Part shown: one piece after another, positions 24,545 through 31,904 of the stretch | Numbering within the stretch: position 1 is the first letter of the stretch | How the letters are laid out: each line of letters opens with the position of its first letter | Origin: CBDBON01 sp965208395 | GTDB taxonomy: Bacteria; Chloroflexota; Dehalococcoidia; Lucifugimonadales; CBDBON01 | Direction of reading: 5' to 3' | Length of the DNA stretch: 64,000 nt | NCBI GenBank assembly: GCA_965208395.1 | Contig: CBDBON010000002.1 | Span: 620,001-684,000, forward strand | Translations under genes and position numbers: made by a program | Notes under the pieces: model-generated | What the model was told of the DNA's origin: nothing | Databases searched by the model: none | Seen by the model: only the letters and a program-made list of their open reading frames with translations

Positions 24545-25303
24545 TTATGACGCGGGGTCCGCAATCCGGCCGAAGCGGCGCAGACGGCCGGCGTAGGCGT
24601 TCAATGCCCTCTCCACCTCCGCTTCGTCGAAGTCCGGCCACAGCACCGGCGTGCTGTAGTACTCAGCGTAAGCTGCCTGCCAGAGCAGGAAGTTGCTCAG
24701 CCTCTGTTCCCCTGCCGTACGTATAACGAGGTCTGGGTCGGGCGTATCCCCGGTGTACAGATAGCCCCGGAAAAGCTCCTCGGTGATCTCCTCGGGATTG
24801 CGGCGGTCCGCGACTATGCGCCTGACCGCGTCCAGGATCTCCACCCGGCCCCCATAGTCGAAGGCTACGTTGAGCATCATTCTGGTGTTGTTGCCGGTCA
24901 GCCGTATGCTGTCCATGACGGCCTGTTGGATCTCTGGCTTCAGCCTGTCCAGACGGCCCAGATGCCTTATCCGTATGCCCTGCCTGTGGAGCAGATCAAC
25001 TTCCGATTTGATGACCTCACCGAGGATCTCGATCAGGCTCTGGACCTCGTCTTCAGGGCGGTACCAGTTCTCGGTAGAGAAAGCGAACAGGGTCAGGCAG
25101 CCAACCCCGCGTCTTGCGAACGCTTCGATGATGACGCGGATGTTCTCCTTCCCTGCCCGATGTCCTGCGGACCTCGACATCCCCTGCTCCCGCGCCCACC
25201 GGCCGTTTCCGTCCATGATCACGGCCACATGATTGGGCACGGCGCCGGAACGGCCGTTGCTGCCTGAGTCCGTCCCTATGGACTCGGGCGCCTCCACATT
25301 CAA
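24545..25303 (-). CDS. uppS: Isoprenyl transferase (undecaprenyl diphosphate synthase)
   Basis: 252-residue cis-prenyltransferase that builds the C55 lipid carrier of peptidoglycan and glycans. NHVAVIMDGNGRWAREQG carries the catalytic aspartate and P-loop, followed by GHRAGKENIR, LTLFAFSTENW, and the C-terminal DPDLVIRTAGEQRLSNFLLWQ. The start overlaps the frr stop by 4 nt. The N-terminal 22 residues are variable. Neighbours cdsA, dxr and ispG are in the usual order. Confidence 0.97.
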   Translation of the reverse strand: MNVEAPESIGTDSGSNGRSGAVPNHVAVIMDGNGRWAREQGMSRSAGHRAGKENIRVIIEAFARRGVGCLTLFAFSTENWYRPEDEVQSLIEILGEVIKSEVDLLHRQGIRIRHLGRLDRLKPEIQQAVMDSIRLTGNNTRMMLNVAFDYGGRVEILDAVRRIVADRRNPEEITEELFRGYLYTGDTPDPDLVIRTAGEQRLSNFLLWQAAYAEYYSTPVLWPDFDEAEVERALNAYAGRLRRFGRIADPAS

Positions 25304-25863
25304 ACCTCCATCACCTCGGCTTCCTTCTCACTCTTGAGGACGGCCATCTGCTCGGAGAAGGCGGCTGTGAGCTGCTGTAACCGGTCTTGAGCTCGCCTGC
25401 CGTCGTCCTGCGAGATATCCTTGTCCCTCTCGAGCCGTCTCAGACGTTCGAGGCCTTCTCTTCGGATATTTCTGAGCGATACGAGTGAGCTCTCCACGAC
25501 ACGCCCGACGACCCTCACCAGATCGCGCCTCCTCTCCTCGGTCAGAATCGGGATGTTGACGCGTATCGAGTTGCCGTCGTTGTTTGGGACGAGCCCCAGA
25601 TTGGACGTGAGGATGCTCTTCTCCACCTCCTTGAGCGACCCCTTGTCCCAAGGTTGGATGAGAAGCACACGAGCCTCCGGGACGGAGATTGACGACAACT
25701 GGTTGAGCGGAGTGGGGACGCCGTAGTAGTCGACCATCAGATTCTCGACCAGAGAAGGAGATGCCCGTCCCGTCCTGATCGAATTGAGCTCACGGGTCAG
25801 TGCGGCGACCGATCTCCTCATCTTGGCGTCAGTGTCGCCAAATACATCCTCGACCGTTACCAT
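25300..25863 (-). CDS. frr: Ribosome recycling factor
   Basis: 187 residues, standard length. It splits post-termination ribosomes together with EF-G. The family landmarks are LTRELNSIRTGRASPSLVE near the N-terminus, VDYYGVPTPLNQLSSI, LLIQPWDKGSLKEVEKSI, GLVPNNDGNSIRVNIP and LTEERRRDLVR. It is in the typical pyrH-frr-uppS arrangement, 22 nt after pyrH. Confidence 0.97.
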   Translation of the reverse strand: MVTVEDVFGDTDAKMRRSVAALTRELNSIRTGRASPSLVENLMVDYYGVPTPLNQLSSISVPEARVLLIQPWDKGSLKEVEKSILTSNLGLVPNNDGNSIRVNIPILTEERRRDLVRVVGRVVESSLVSLRNIRREGLERLRRLERDKDISQDDGRRAQDRLQQLTAAFSEQMAVLKSEKEAEVMEV

Positions 25864-25885
25864 GAGTAACCCTCCCGCGGGCAGG

Positions 25886-26626
25886 CTACGGGGTCGGCTC
25901 GGCCGTCACCAGGGAACCTACGCGCTCGCCCGCCAGAATGCTTTCGACGCTGCCGGGAATCTGATGATTGAACACGACGATGGGAAGATCGTTCTCCATG
26001 CAGAGGGAGAGCGCCGTGCTATCCATCACGCCCAACCGCCTCTCCAACGCCTCCAGGTACGTGAGAGAGTCGAACTTGGGCGCGTCCGGGTCTACATGCG
26101 GGTCTGATGCATACACTCCGTCGACGTTGTGCTTGGCCATGAGCAGGACGTCGGCCTCTATCTCGATGGCCCGCAGCGCCGCCGCGGTGTCGGTGGTCAT
26201 GAAGGGATTGCCGGTGCCGGCCGCGAAGATCACGACCCTGTTCTTCTCCAAGTGACGGATGGCGCGCCTGCGTATGTACGGCTCCGCCACCTGTTGGACG
26301 TCTATGGCGCTCTGAGTCCTGGTGTCCACGCCATAGTGCCTTTCGAGCGCGTCCTGTAGAGTCAGGGCGTTGATTATGGTGGCGAGCATCCCGGCGTAGT
26401 CGGCGCCCGACCTGTCCATCCCGTCCTCCTCCGCCTCGGCGCCCCGCCATATGTTGCCGCCGCCGACGACCACGCCAAGCTGGACTCCCATGCTCTGGAC
26501 ATCCCTGATCTGACGGGCCATAAAGGAGACGGCATTCACGTCGATCCCGTAGCCGCGATCACCCTTGAATGACTCGCCGCTGAGCTTGAGCAGTACCCGG
26601 CTGTACTTCGCACCGCCGCCGACCAT
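25886..26626 (-). CDS. pyrH: UMP kinase
   Basis: 246-residue amino-acid-kinase-fold enzyme that phosphorylates UMP. SRVLLKLSGESFKGD is the N-terminal phosphate loop, VVVGGGNIWRGAE binds substrate, MDRSGADYAGMLATIINALTLQ is the UMP site, and VVIFAAGTGNPFMTTDTAAALRA is the nucleotide segment. Start ATG 26626 leaves a short glycine-rich leader (MVGGGAK). It lies 5 nt after tsf. Confidence 0.97.
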   Translation of the reverse strand: MVGGGAKYSRVLLKLSGESFKGDRGYGIDVNAVSFMARQIRDVQSMGVQLGVVVGGGNIWRGAEAEEDGMDRSGADYAGMLATIINALTLQDALERHYGVDTRTQSAIDVQQVAEPYIRRRAIRHLEKNRVVIFAAGTGNPFMTTDTAAALRAIEIEADVLLMAKHNVDGVYASDPHVDPDAPKFDSLTYLEALERRLGVMDSTALSLCMENDLPIVVFNHQIPGSVESILAGERVGSLVTAEPTP

Positions 26627-26631
26627 GGGGG

Positions 26632-27135
26632 TTACTCTCCCAGAGAGAACCTGGAGAACCTGCGGACTCTTACGTTCTCGCCCAGCTTCCCAACGGTCTC
26701 ATTCACCAGGTCCTGCACGGTCATGGTGGGGTCTTTGATGAACGGCTGAAGCATGAGGCAGCTCTCCTGAGAGTTGCCGTCGGCCCCCGATGGAATATCG
26801 TCGCTGTCCAGATATGCCGGCGCCATGGCGGCCACCTGCATCGCCAGGTCATGCGCCAGCGTCCGGAAGTCGTCGGTCCTCGCCACAAAGTCGGTCTCAC
26901 AGTTGAGCTCCACCATGGCCCCGATCCTACCGCCGCTGTGGATATAGGAGTCTACGATGCCCTGGTTGGTCTCCCGGGACGCCTTCTTGGAGGCGGAGGC
27001 GATGCCCTGTTGCTTCAGGAGCTCTTCAGCCCGGTCCAGGTCCCCGTCGGCGGACTGCAACGCACGCTTGCAGTCCATGATACCGGCGCCGGTCCTATCC
27101 CGCAGTGCCTTGATGGAGTCGACGCTGATCTGCAC
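26632..27135 (-). CDS. tsf: Elongation factor Ts (short form)
   Basis: Guanine-nucleotide exchange factor for EF-Tu. 167 residues, much shorter than the E. coli protein (about 283) but with a single dimerisation core, as in other short EF-Ts such as those of Thermus. The N-terminal UBA-like domain ends in TGAGIMDCKRALQSADGDLDRA, and the core has AMVELNCETDFVARTDDF with TDFV contacting EF-Tu. A GTG start at 27135 lies 8 nt downstream of rpsB. The truncation looks like the lineage norm and not decay. Confidence 0.95.
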   Translation of the reverse strand: MQISVDSIKALRDRTGAGIMDCKRALQSADGDLDRAEELLKQQGIASASKKASRETNQGIVDSYIHSGGRIGAMVELNCETDFVARTDDFRTLAHDLAMQVAAMAPAYLDSDDIPSGADGNSQESCLMLQPFIKDPTMTVQDLVNETVGKLGENVRVRRFSRFSLGE

Positions 27136-27143
27136 CGTACCGC

Positions 27144-28073
27144 CTACGACCTCCCCTCATCGACGACCACGGGTTCATCGCCTGGGGTGTCTGCGGTCAC
27201 TGGGGTCAGCGGCTCAGGCTCGGCGGAGATCGTCGCAGTGGCCGCGGCAGCATTCAACGGGCCCGGATCCACGACATCCTCCTGCTCGGCCTCATCAGCT
27301 TCGGCGGCCTCCTCGGCCTCCCTGGCTATCCGGCGGTTCTCTCCTTCTATCATCGCGTCGGCCATACGTCCGGTGATGAGCCGGATCGAGCGAATGGCAT
27401 CGTCGTTGCCCGGTATCGGATAGTCGATCAGGTTAGGGTCGCAGTCGGAGTCGACGAGCGCGACTATGGGAACGCCTACTCGTCTCGCCTCCGCAACCGC
27501 GATGGCCTCGCGTCCGACGTCGATTACGAACAGGGCGCCCGGCATCTCGGTCATCTCCTTGATGCCCCCGAGATACTTGTTAAGCCGAGCGATCATCGCC
27601 TCCAGCTTGAGCGCCTCCTTCTTGGGAAGATGCTCGAACTCTCCCTTCTCCTGTCTGGCCTCAAGCTGAACTAGGTAGTCGATCCTGCTTTGGATCGTCT
27701 TGAAGTTCGTGAGCGTCCCGCCGAGCCACCGCGTCACCACATAGAATGCGCCCGACCGCTGGGCGTCGCTGACTATCGTGTCCTGCGCCTGCTTCTTGGT
27801 GCCCACCATGACGACCCGCTTGCCGGCGGCGACCGTCTCCGCCATGAACTCGGCGGCCTCGTCTAGCAGCCCCATCGTCTTTTGGAGGTCGATGATGTGG
27901 ATGCCGTTACGGTGGGCGAAGATGTAGGACCTCATCTTCGGGTTCCAGCGCCGCTTCTGATGTCCGAAGTGGACACCCGCTTCGAGAAGCGACTTCATGG
28001 TTATGGGCGGCGGCCCCTCCGGCTGGACTTCCTCGGCCGGGGGCCGCTCTATCTCTTGAGTCTGTTCTACCAT
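27144..28073 (-). CDS. rpsB: 30S ribosomal protein S2 with acidic C-terminal extension
   Basis: 309 residues. The S2 core (about 30-250) shows LLEAGVHFGHQKRRWNPKM, IIDLQKTMGLLDEAAEF, TRWLGGTLTNFKTIQ, PGALFVIDVGREAIAVAEARR and LVDSDCDPNLIDYPIPGNDDAIRSI. About 60 further residues form an acidic Ala/Glu/Pro-rich tail that typical S2 (about 240 residues) lacks. An N-terminal Glu/Pro-rich leader is also present. It is the first gene of the operon running to proS, with a promoter at 28140-28168. Confidence 0.97.
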   Translation of the reverse strand: MVEQTQEIERPPAEEVQPEGPPPITMKSLLEAGVHFGHQKRRWNPKMRSYIFAHRNGIHIIDLQKTMGLLDEAAEFMAETVAAGKRVVMVGTKKQAQDTIVSDAQRSGAFYVVTRWLGGTLTNFKTIQSRIDYLVQLEARQEKGEFEHLPKKEALKLEAMIARLNKYLGGIKEMTEMPGALFVIDVGREAIAVAEARRVGVPIVALVDSDCDPNLIDYPIPGNDDAIRSIRLITGRMADAMIEGENRRIAREAEEAAEADEAEQEDVVDPGPLNAAAATATISAEPEPLTPVTADTPGDEPVVVDEGRS

Positions 28074-28139
28074 GCACTCCGCCTTCTTTGCACCGTGTCC
28101 GAGACGTGCTCCATTTGCACGCCTCGGCGCGCCCGACGA

Positions 28140-28168
28140 AGTATAGCACAGGGCTTATAGGTGGGCAA
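28140..28168 (-). promoter_or_regulatory. Sigma-70-type promoter of the rpsB operon
   Basis: On the minus strand TTGCCC (28163-28168) is separated by exactly 17 nt from TATACT (28140-28145). The predicted start gives a leader of about 60 nt before rpsB. Confidence 0.7.
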
Positions 28169-28320
28169 TCAGACCGGTAGCGATGTCGTGGTGCAGACCC
28201 AGTTGATGCTTTACGTCACGACCCGAACAGCCTCTGGAGCTGCGACTATATGCTCTCGCGAGCCTGTGAGGCTGGCCGATCTGCCTGCGTTGTCTAGGCA
28301 TTCTGAGGACGTCTGCCCGA

Positions 28321-29478
28321 CTACCGGGGCTCGAACGAGACGGTGGTGTCCGAGTTCACGCGGACGTAGTACTTCTCGCCCGGCTCGAAGTCCGAGCCGA
28401 GAGGCACGTTGGTCTCCACAATGGGAAAGTCAGTGGTACAGACGACTAGCTGGTCGGTGATCTCGTGGTGTGTGACGACCACATCGATCTCATTCGACTC
28501 TCTCCGTCGGATTTCGTAGCCGTTGAACTGTGAGCAGCCGCTGCCCTTTGGGAGACCGGAGACGACGCGCAGTTGGTACTGCGGCGGCGCGCTCTCCAAT
28601 ACCACGATCTCCACGTGCTCGACAGGCGACTCGGCAATGATGGTGTGCCCAAGGTCGGGCCTAGGAAGGCTGAAGGAGGTGGTTGCCGTGTCGTTGACGA
28701 GCACATGATAGGTCTCGCCCGGCTCGAGCGAAGCCTCTATCGACTCAACGGCATCGAGCTCCACGAACTGCTCGTCGCAGGGAATCGCCCACGCCGTTAG
28801 TGGAGGCTGCATGAGCATTATCGTGGCAATGATTTTGGTGCCTTCTATCTTCAGTCCCTGGCTGCCGGGCCTGGCGCAGCCCTCTACCGTGGACTGGTAG
28901 TAGCCAATGCGGAGGAAGTGTTCCCGTTCGTTCGGTATCAGGTTGGCCCAGATCACTCGAGCCGGAACCTCCACCCACTTCCGCCAGTCGACGTCCTCTT
29001 CGACGAGGTCGGGCGGGGGCTGCACGAGCACCAGGAGCATATCCACCTTGTTGGGATTGCCGCGAGTGATCACCTCGTATGCCGTATCGTTGGTGAAGGC
29101 GAGGCGTCCGTCCGACTCGATGATGTCGGCGCTAATTGCATAGGTGTTCCTGGGGTCGATGTCGTCGCGGTTGTAACCGATCTTGAACTTGACGGGGACC
29201 TGTCCGGGATCGGAGACAGTCTGTCGAGCTATAAGCGCGGCCGCGGCATCGGCATAAGACACGTCCCGCAGCTCCACCACGAGCTTTGCTCCCGGAGAGA
29301 GGGCCAGTCGCTCCCGATAGGTGACAGTACCGCTCACCGATGCGTTGGGACTCCGACCCGACGGCACCTCCGCGGTGGCGTTGGCCGGTGTCGGATCGCT
29401 CCCGCAAGCGGACAACGTCACCATGACGATCGAGATGCCTATTGCGGTTAGCAGAGCATTCTTGTATTTGGCTTTCAT
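28321..29478 (-). CDS. YbaY-like lipoprotein
   Basis: 385 residues. MKAKYKNALLTAIG...VTLSACGSD is a lipoprotein signal with Cys25. Residues about 47-160 (VSGTVTYRERLALSPGAKLVVELRDVS...FKIGYNRDDIDPRNTYAIS) match the YbaY/YscW lipoprotein family, a beta-sandwich with a humble general role near the outer surface. The C-terminal 220 residues contain two weakly similar beta-rich segments, each opening EPGE(T/K)Y(H/Y)V and each preceded by an acidic strand. No function is known for that part. It is a single-gene unit preceded by TATACT. Confidence 0.75.
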   Translation of the reverse strand: MKAKYKNALLTAIGISIVMVTLSACGSDPTPANATAEVPSGRSPNASVSGTVTYRERLALSPGAKLVVELRDVSYADAAAALIARQTVSDPGQVPVKFKIGYNRDDIDPRNTYAISADIIESDGRLAFTNDTAYEVITRGNPNKVDMLLVLVQPPPDLVEEDVDWRKWVEVPARVIWANLIPNEREHFLRIGYYQSTVEGCARPGSQGLKIEGTKIIATIMLMQPPLTAWAIPCDEQFVELDAVESIEASLEPGETYHVLVNDTATTSFSLPRPDLGHTIIAESPVEHVEIVVLESAPPQYQLRVVSGLPKGSGCSQFNGYEIRRRESNEIDVVVTHHEITDQLVVCTTDFPIVETNVPLGSDFEPGEKYYVRVNSDTTVSFEPR

Positions 29479-29517
29479 CCGGACTACCTCCGCAGCGATG
29501 GTAGGTCAGACTGTTCA

Positions 29518-29523
29518 GTATAT
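29518..29523 (-). promoter_or_regulatory. -10 box for the YbaY-like gene
   Basis: TATACT on the minus strand lies about 40 nt upstream of ATG 29478. GGAGG precedes the start codon. No clear -35 is visible. Confidence 0.45.
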
Positions 29524-29753
29524 AGACGAAGGTAGGGACGAATTCGTTCCCCCGCGCGTTCGGAAGGCGATTTCATCACCGGGACCACTAGGGGGATCGG
29601 TTGGCTTGCAAGGAGCGGACCTGCGGCGCCGGCCAGACGGGGCTCCATGTGCGCTCGCGTGGGCCCGATGGAGTCGGCGCGCCGTCGGGGAACGTCTCCG
29701 AATAGACGTTGGCCGCAGGCGTCCGCCTCTGAAGTGGACGGGTTCAGTCTGAA

Positions 29754-30106
29754 TGGTGGAGACGGGGGAGGGTCGAACTCCCCGTCCAGAAGGCGCTCCG
29801 GCTAGGATCTACTACAGGCTTAGCCGGCCGTATGGTTCTCGCTCCTGCGCCGCCCGGCCGACAAGGCCGCTGCGGAGGAGCCAGCCGACGATCTTAGGTC
29901 GTCGTTATCGGCGTCGCGGGACCGCACCTCGAATTTCGGCGCCCGGCCGCCCCCCTCGAGGCGAGAGGACGGTGGACGTAGCCGCTTAAGCGGCTAGGGC
30001 TAGCTTTCTATCGCCAGCTATGATTTTGCCATCTTTGTTACGAGGTTGGATGGCGCCTCGGCCTGCAATCCCGCTGGGACACCCCCTGTCGAACCCACGC
30101 GTCCCC
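29754..30106 (-). ncRNA. ssrA: Transfer-messenger RNA
   Basis: 353 nt. The 5' end GGGGACG pairs with 3' CGUCUCC, followed by A and an encoded CCA, forming a tRNA-like acceptor stem with a G3-U pair, the alanine identity element. The 5' segment contains GUGGGUUCGACAGGG, and the 3' segment GGACGGGGAGUUCGACCC is the T-arm. The tag reading frame (30015 down to 29986) reads GDRKLALAA then UAA, with AUAGCU before the resume codon. It rescues stalled ribosomes with SmpB. The tag start is inferred by analogy to other tmRNAs. Confidence 0.95.
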
Positions 30107-30118
30107 ACTGCGAGAACC

Positions 30119-30124
30119 ATTATA
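30119..30124 (-). promoter_or_regulatory. -10 box of the tmRNA promoter
   Basis: TATAAT on the minus strand ends 12 nt before the mature tmRNA 5' end, leaving a few nucleotides for RNase P removal. The -35 region is weak. Confidence 0.6.
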
Positions 30125-30139
30125 CCATCCCGTCAGCAG

Positions 30140-30697
30140 CTACACCTCGTCGTAGCGGAAGCAGTCGACCAGGTGATCGTTTACCAGCCCTTCGGCCTGC
30201 ATGAAGGCGTAACAGATCGTAGGGCCAACGAACTTGAACCCTCGCCTCCGAAGGTCCTTGCTCATCGTCTCCGACTCCTCAGTCCTGGCAGGCAGCTCAT
30301 CGACGCTCGCCCAGGAGTTCTTGACCGGTCTGCCGTCTACAAAATGCCAGATATAGGCTGAGAAGCTCCCGAACTCCTCACGCACCGGCGCGATAGCCTT
30401 CGCGTTTCCTATAGCCGAAGCTATCTTCTGGCGGTTTCGGACGATCCCCGAGTCGGCGAGCAGCTCGGCGAGCTTGGAGTCGTCGTATGTGGCAACCACG
30501 TCCGGGTCGAACTCGTCGAAGGCGCGGCGGTAGTTCTCTCGCTTGTTGAGGATGGTCGCCCAACTCAGTCCGGCCTGCGCGCCGTCGAGCACCAGCGCCT
30601 CAAACAGCCTCCGGTCATCGTGCTTCGGCACGCCCCACTCGGTATCGTGATAGCACACCATCAGCTCATCGCTGCCCGCCCAGCCACAGCGTCTCAT
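30140..30697 (-). CDS. tag: DNA-3-methyladenine glycosylase I
   Basis: 185-residue HhH-superfamily repair enzyme that removes 3-methyladenine. The start MRRCGWAGSDELMVCYHDTEWG holds the first zinc ligand cysteine and the histidine of the zinc snap. EALVLDGAQAGLSWATILNKRE, NRQKIASAIGNAKA and GFKFVGPTICYAFMQAEGLVNDH complete the family pattern. The canonical last zinc ligands (HxxxC) are seen as HLVDCF. ATG 30697 was chosen; upstream sequence in frame lacks homology. It lies divergent from the Gfo/Idh gene. Confidence 0.95.
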   Translation of the reverse strand: MRRCGWAGSDELMVCYHDTEWGVPKHDDRRLFEALVLDGAQAGLSWATILNKRENYRRAFDEFDPDVVATYDDSKLAELLADSGIVRNRQKIASAIGNAKAIAPVREEFGSFSAYIWHFVDGRPVKNSWASVDELPARTEESETMSKDLRRRGFKFVGPTICYAFMQAEGLVNDHLVDCFRYDEV

Positions 30698-30717
30698 GGA
30701 GCCTCCCTGCGCCAGCC

Positions 30718-30746
30718 TTTCGCGCCCGTGCGGCCCATTGTACAAT
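30718..30746 (+). promoter_or_regulatory. Possible promoter for the Gfo/Idh gene
   Basis: TTTCGC (30718-30723) and TACAAT (30741-30746) are 17 nt apart. The -35 is weak; the -10 has five of six consensus bases. Confidence 0.4.
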
Positions 30747-30764
30747 CCCGTCGAGGAGGGATCT

Positions 30765-31829
30765 TTGGATAAGCTCAGAGTTGCGATCGTAGGTTGCGGA
30801 ACGATATCGCACCTGAACGCCCCCGGATACCTGCGGCACGAACGCTGCGAAGTGACGGCGTTGTGCGATCCGCACCGGGAGCGCGCGGAGGCGAGGGCCG
30901 CCGAGTGGGGGATCAACCCGCGCATCCATATGAGCTACGATGAGGTTCTGAACGACTCCAACGTCGACGCTGTGGAGTTGCTGACTCCGACGCGGCTCCA
31001 CGCCGCCCAGATCGTCGCCGGCCTCGACGCGGGGAAGCACGTCTCGTGCCAGAAGCCGATCGCCAACACGATGGAGGAGTCGGCGGAGATCGCCGCCGCC
31101 GTCAGACGCAGCGGCAGGACCTTCCGAATCACCGAGAATTTCATCTTCTATCCGCCCATCGTCAAGGCCAAAGAGCTTCTGGACGCCGGCGCCATAGGGG
31201 ATCCCTCGCTGGTCCGCATCCGCACCTTGCGCGCCCCATCCACGCTGGAGCCAGGCCTCGAGTACGGGCCCGGCTCCAGGGAGTGGAGGCGCGACCCGGT
31301 GGCGAACGCGGGCGGCATGCTCTTCGACGACGGATGGCACAAGTACGCCACTGCGATGTTCTGGGTCGGAGGCTTCGAGAAGGTGTACGGCATGATAACC
31401 AAGACCGACGACTTCATCCTGGAGACGCCCAGCGCCGTCATGTGGAAGTTCGCCGGACGGGACTGTCTCGGAACTCTCGAATACACCTACGCTCCAGAGA
31501 TGCCGATCAGGAGCAGATACTATCCTCTGGACGAGTTCTTCGAGATACAGGGTAGCCGGGGGATGATCTGGGTCACCAGGTGCACGGGCGAGATGCTCGA
31601 CATGCCGCCCGTGGTGGTGGTCACAGGCGACAGGACAGTGGGGCATAGTGTGCCGTCTGACTGGATCGAGGGGTTCAACCGGTCAGCGGCCAATTTCGTC
31701 GACTGCGTCCTGCAGGGCGATCAGCCCGACATGGACCTCGAGTTCTCCCGGAGCGTGCTCCAGACGACTCTGGCAGTCTACGAATCGTCCCGTCTCGACC
31801 GCCCGGTCGAGCCCCGCTCGATCGTCTAG
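30765..31829 (+). CDS. Gfo/Idh/MocA-family oxidoreductase
   Basis: 354-residue NAD(P)-dependent dehydrogenase of the glucose-fructose/inositol group. The N-terminal Rossmann motif is VAIVGCGTISHLNAPGY. LTPTRLHAAQIVAGLDAGKHVSCQKPIANT contains the usual EKP catalytic motif as QKP. A C-terminal alpha/beta domain shows GGMLFDDGWHKYATAMFW with the conserved D-G-H. TTG 30765 is the likely start: GAGGAGGG is 5 nt upstream, and the Rossmann fold begins 6 residues in. Substrate unknown. It reads toward the E1-like gene 75 nt away. Confidence 0.88.
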   Translation: MDKLRVAIVGCGTISHLNAPGYLRHERCEVTALCDPHRERAEARAAEWGINPRIHMSYDEVLNDSNVDAVELLTPTRLHAAQIVAGLDAGKHVSCQKPIANTMEESAEIAAAVRRSGRTFRITENFIFYPPIVKAKELLDAGAIGDPSLVRIRTLRAPSTLEPGLEYGPGSREWRRDPVANAGGMLFDDGWHKYATAMFWVGGFEKVYGMITKTDDFILETPSAVMWKFAGRDCLGTLEYTYAPEMPIRSRYYPLDEFFEIQGSRGMIWVTRCTGEMLDMPPVVVVTGDRTVGHSVPSDWIEGFNRSAANFVDCVLQGDQPDMDLEFSRSVLQTTLAVYESSRLDRPVEPRSIV

Positions 31830-31868
31830 GGGAGCGAAGAGCCGACTTCCTGGCGGACACCCCGATGC

Positions 31869-31874
31869 TATACT
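31869..31874 (+). promoter_or_regulatory. -10 box before the E1-like gene
   Basis: TATACT lies 31 nt upstream of ATG 31905, followed by AAGGAG at 7 nt from the start codon. The upstream TTCCTG at 16 nt spacing is a poor -35. Confidence 0.4.
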
Positions 31875-31904
31875 AACGCCCGACGGATCCTAAGGAGTGC
31901 CCGG

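Noticed and set aside
28310..28335. tRNA-like TaCCGGGGCTCGAACGAGAC stretch
   Set aside because: No acceptor stem or anticodon arm can be formed. It is the end of the YbaY-like gene (FEPR and stop).
29501..29753. Possible further RNA gene next to tmRNA
   Set aside because: About 250 nt of ordinary GC-rich sequence with no recognisable tRNA arm, RNase P or SRP motif; nothing supported.
30696..30764. Longer N-terminus for the Gfo/Idh enzyme (from ATG 30696)
   Set aside because: It would overlap the start of tag and the promoter. TTG 30765 has a strong ribosome site and the Rossmann fold starts 6 residues later.
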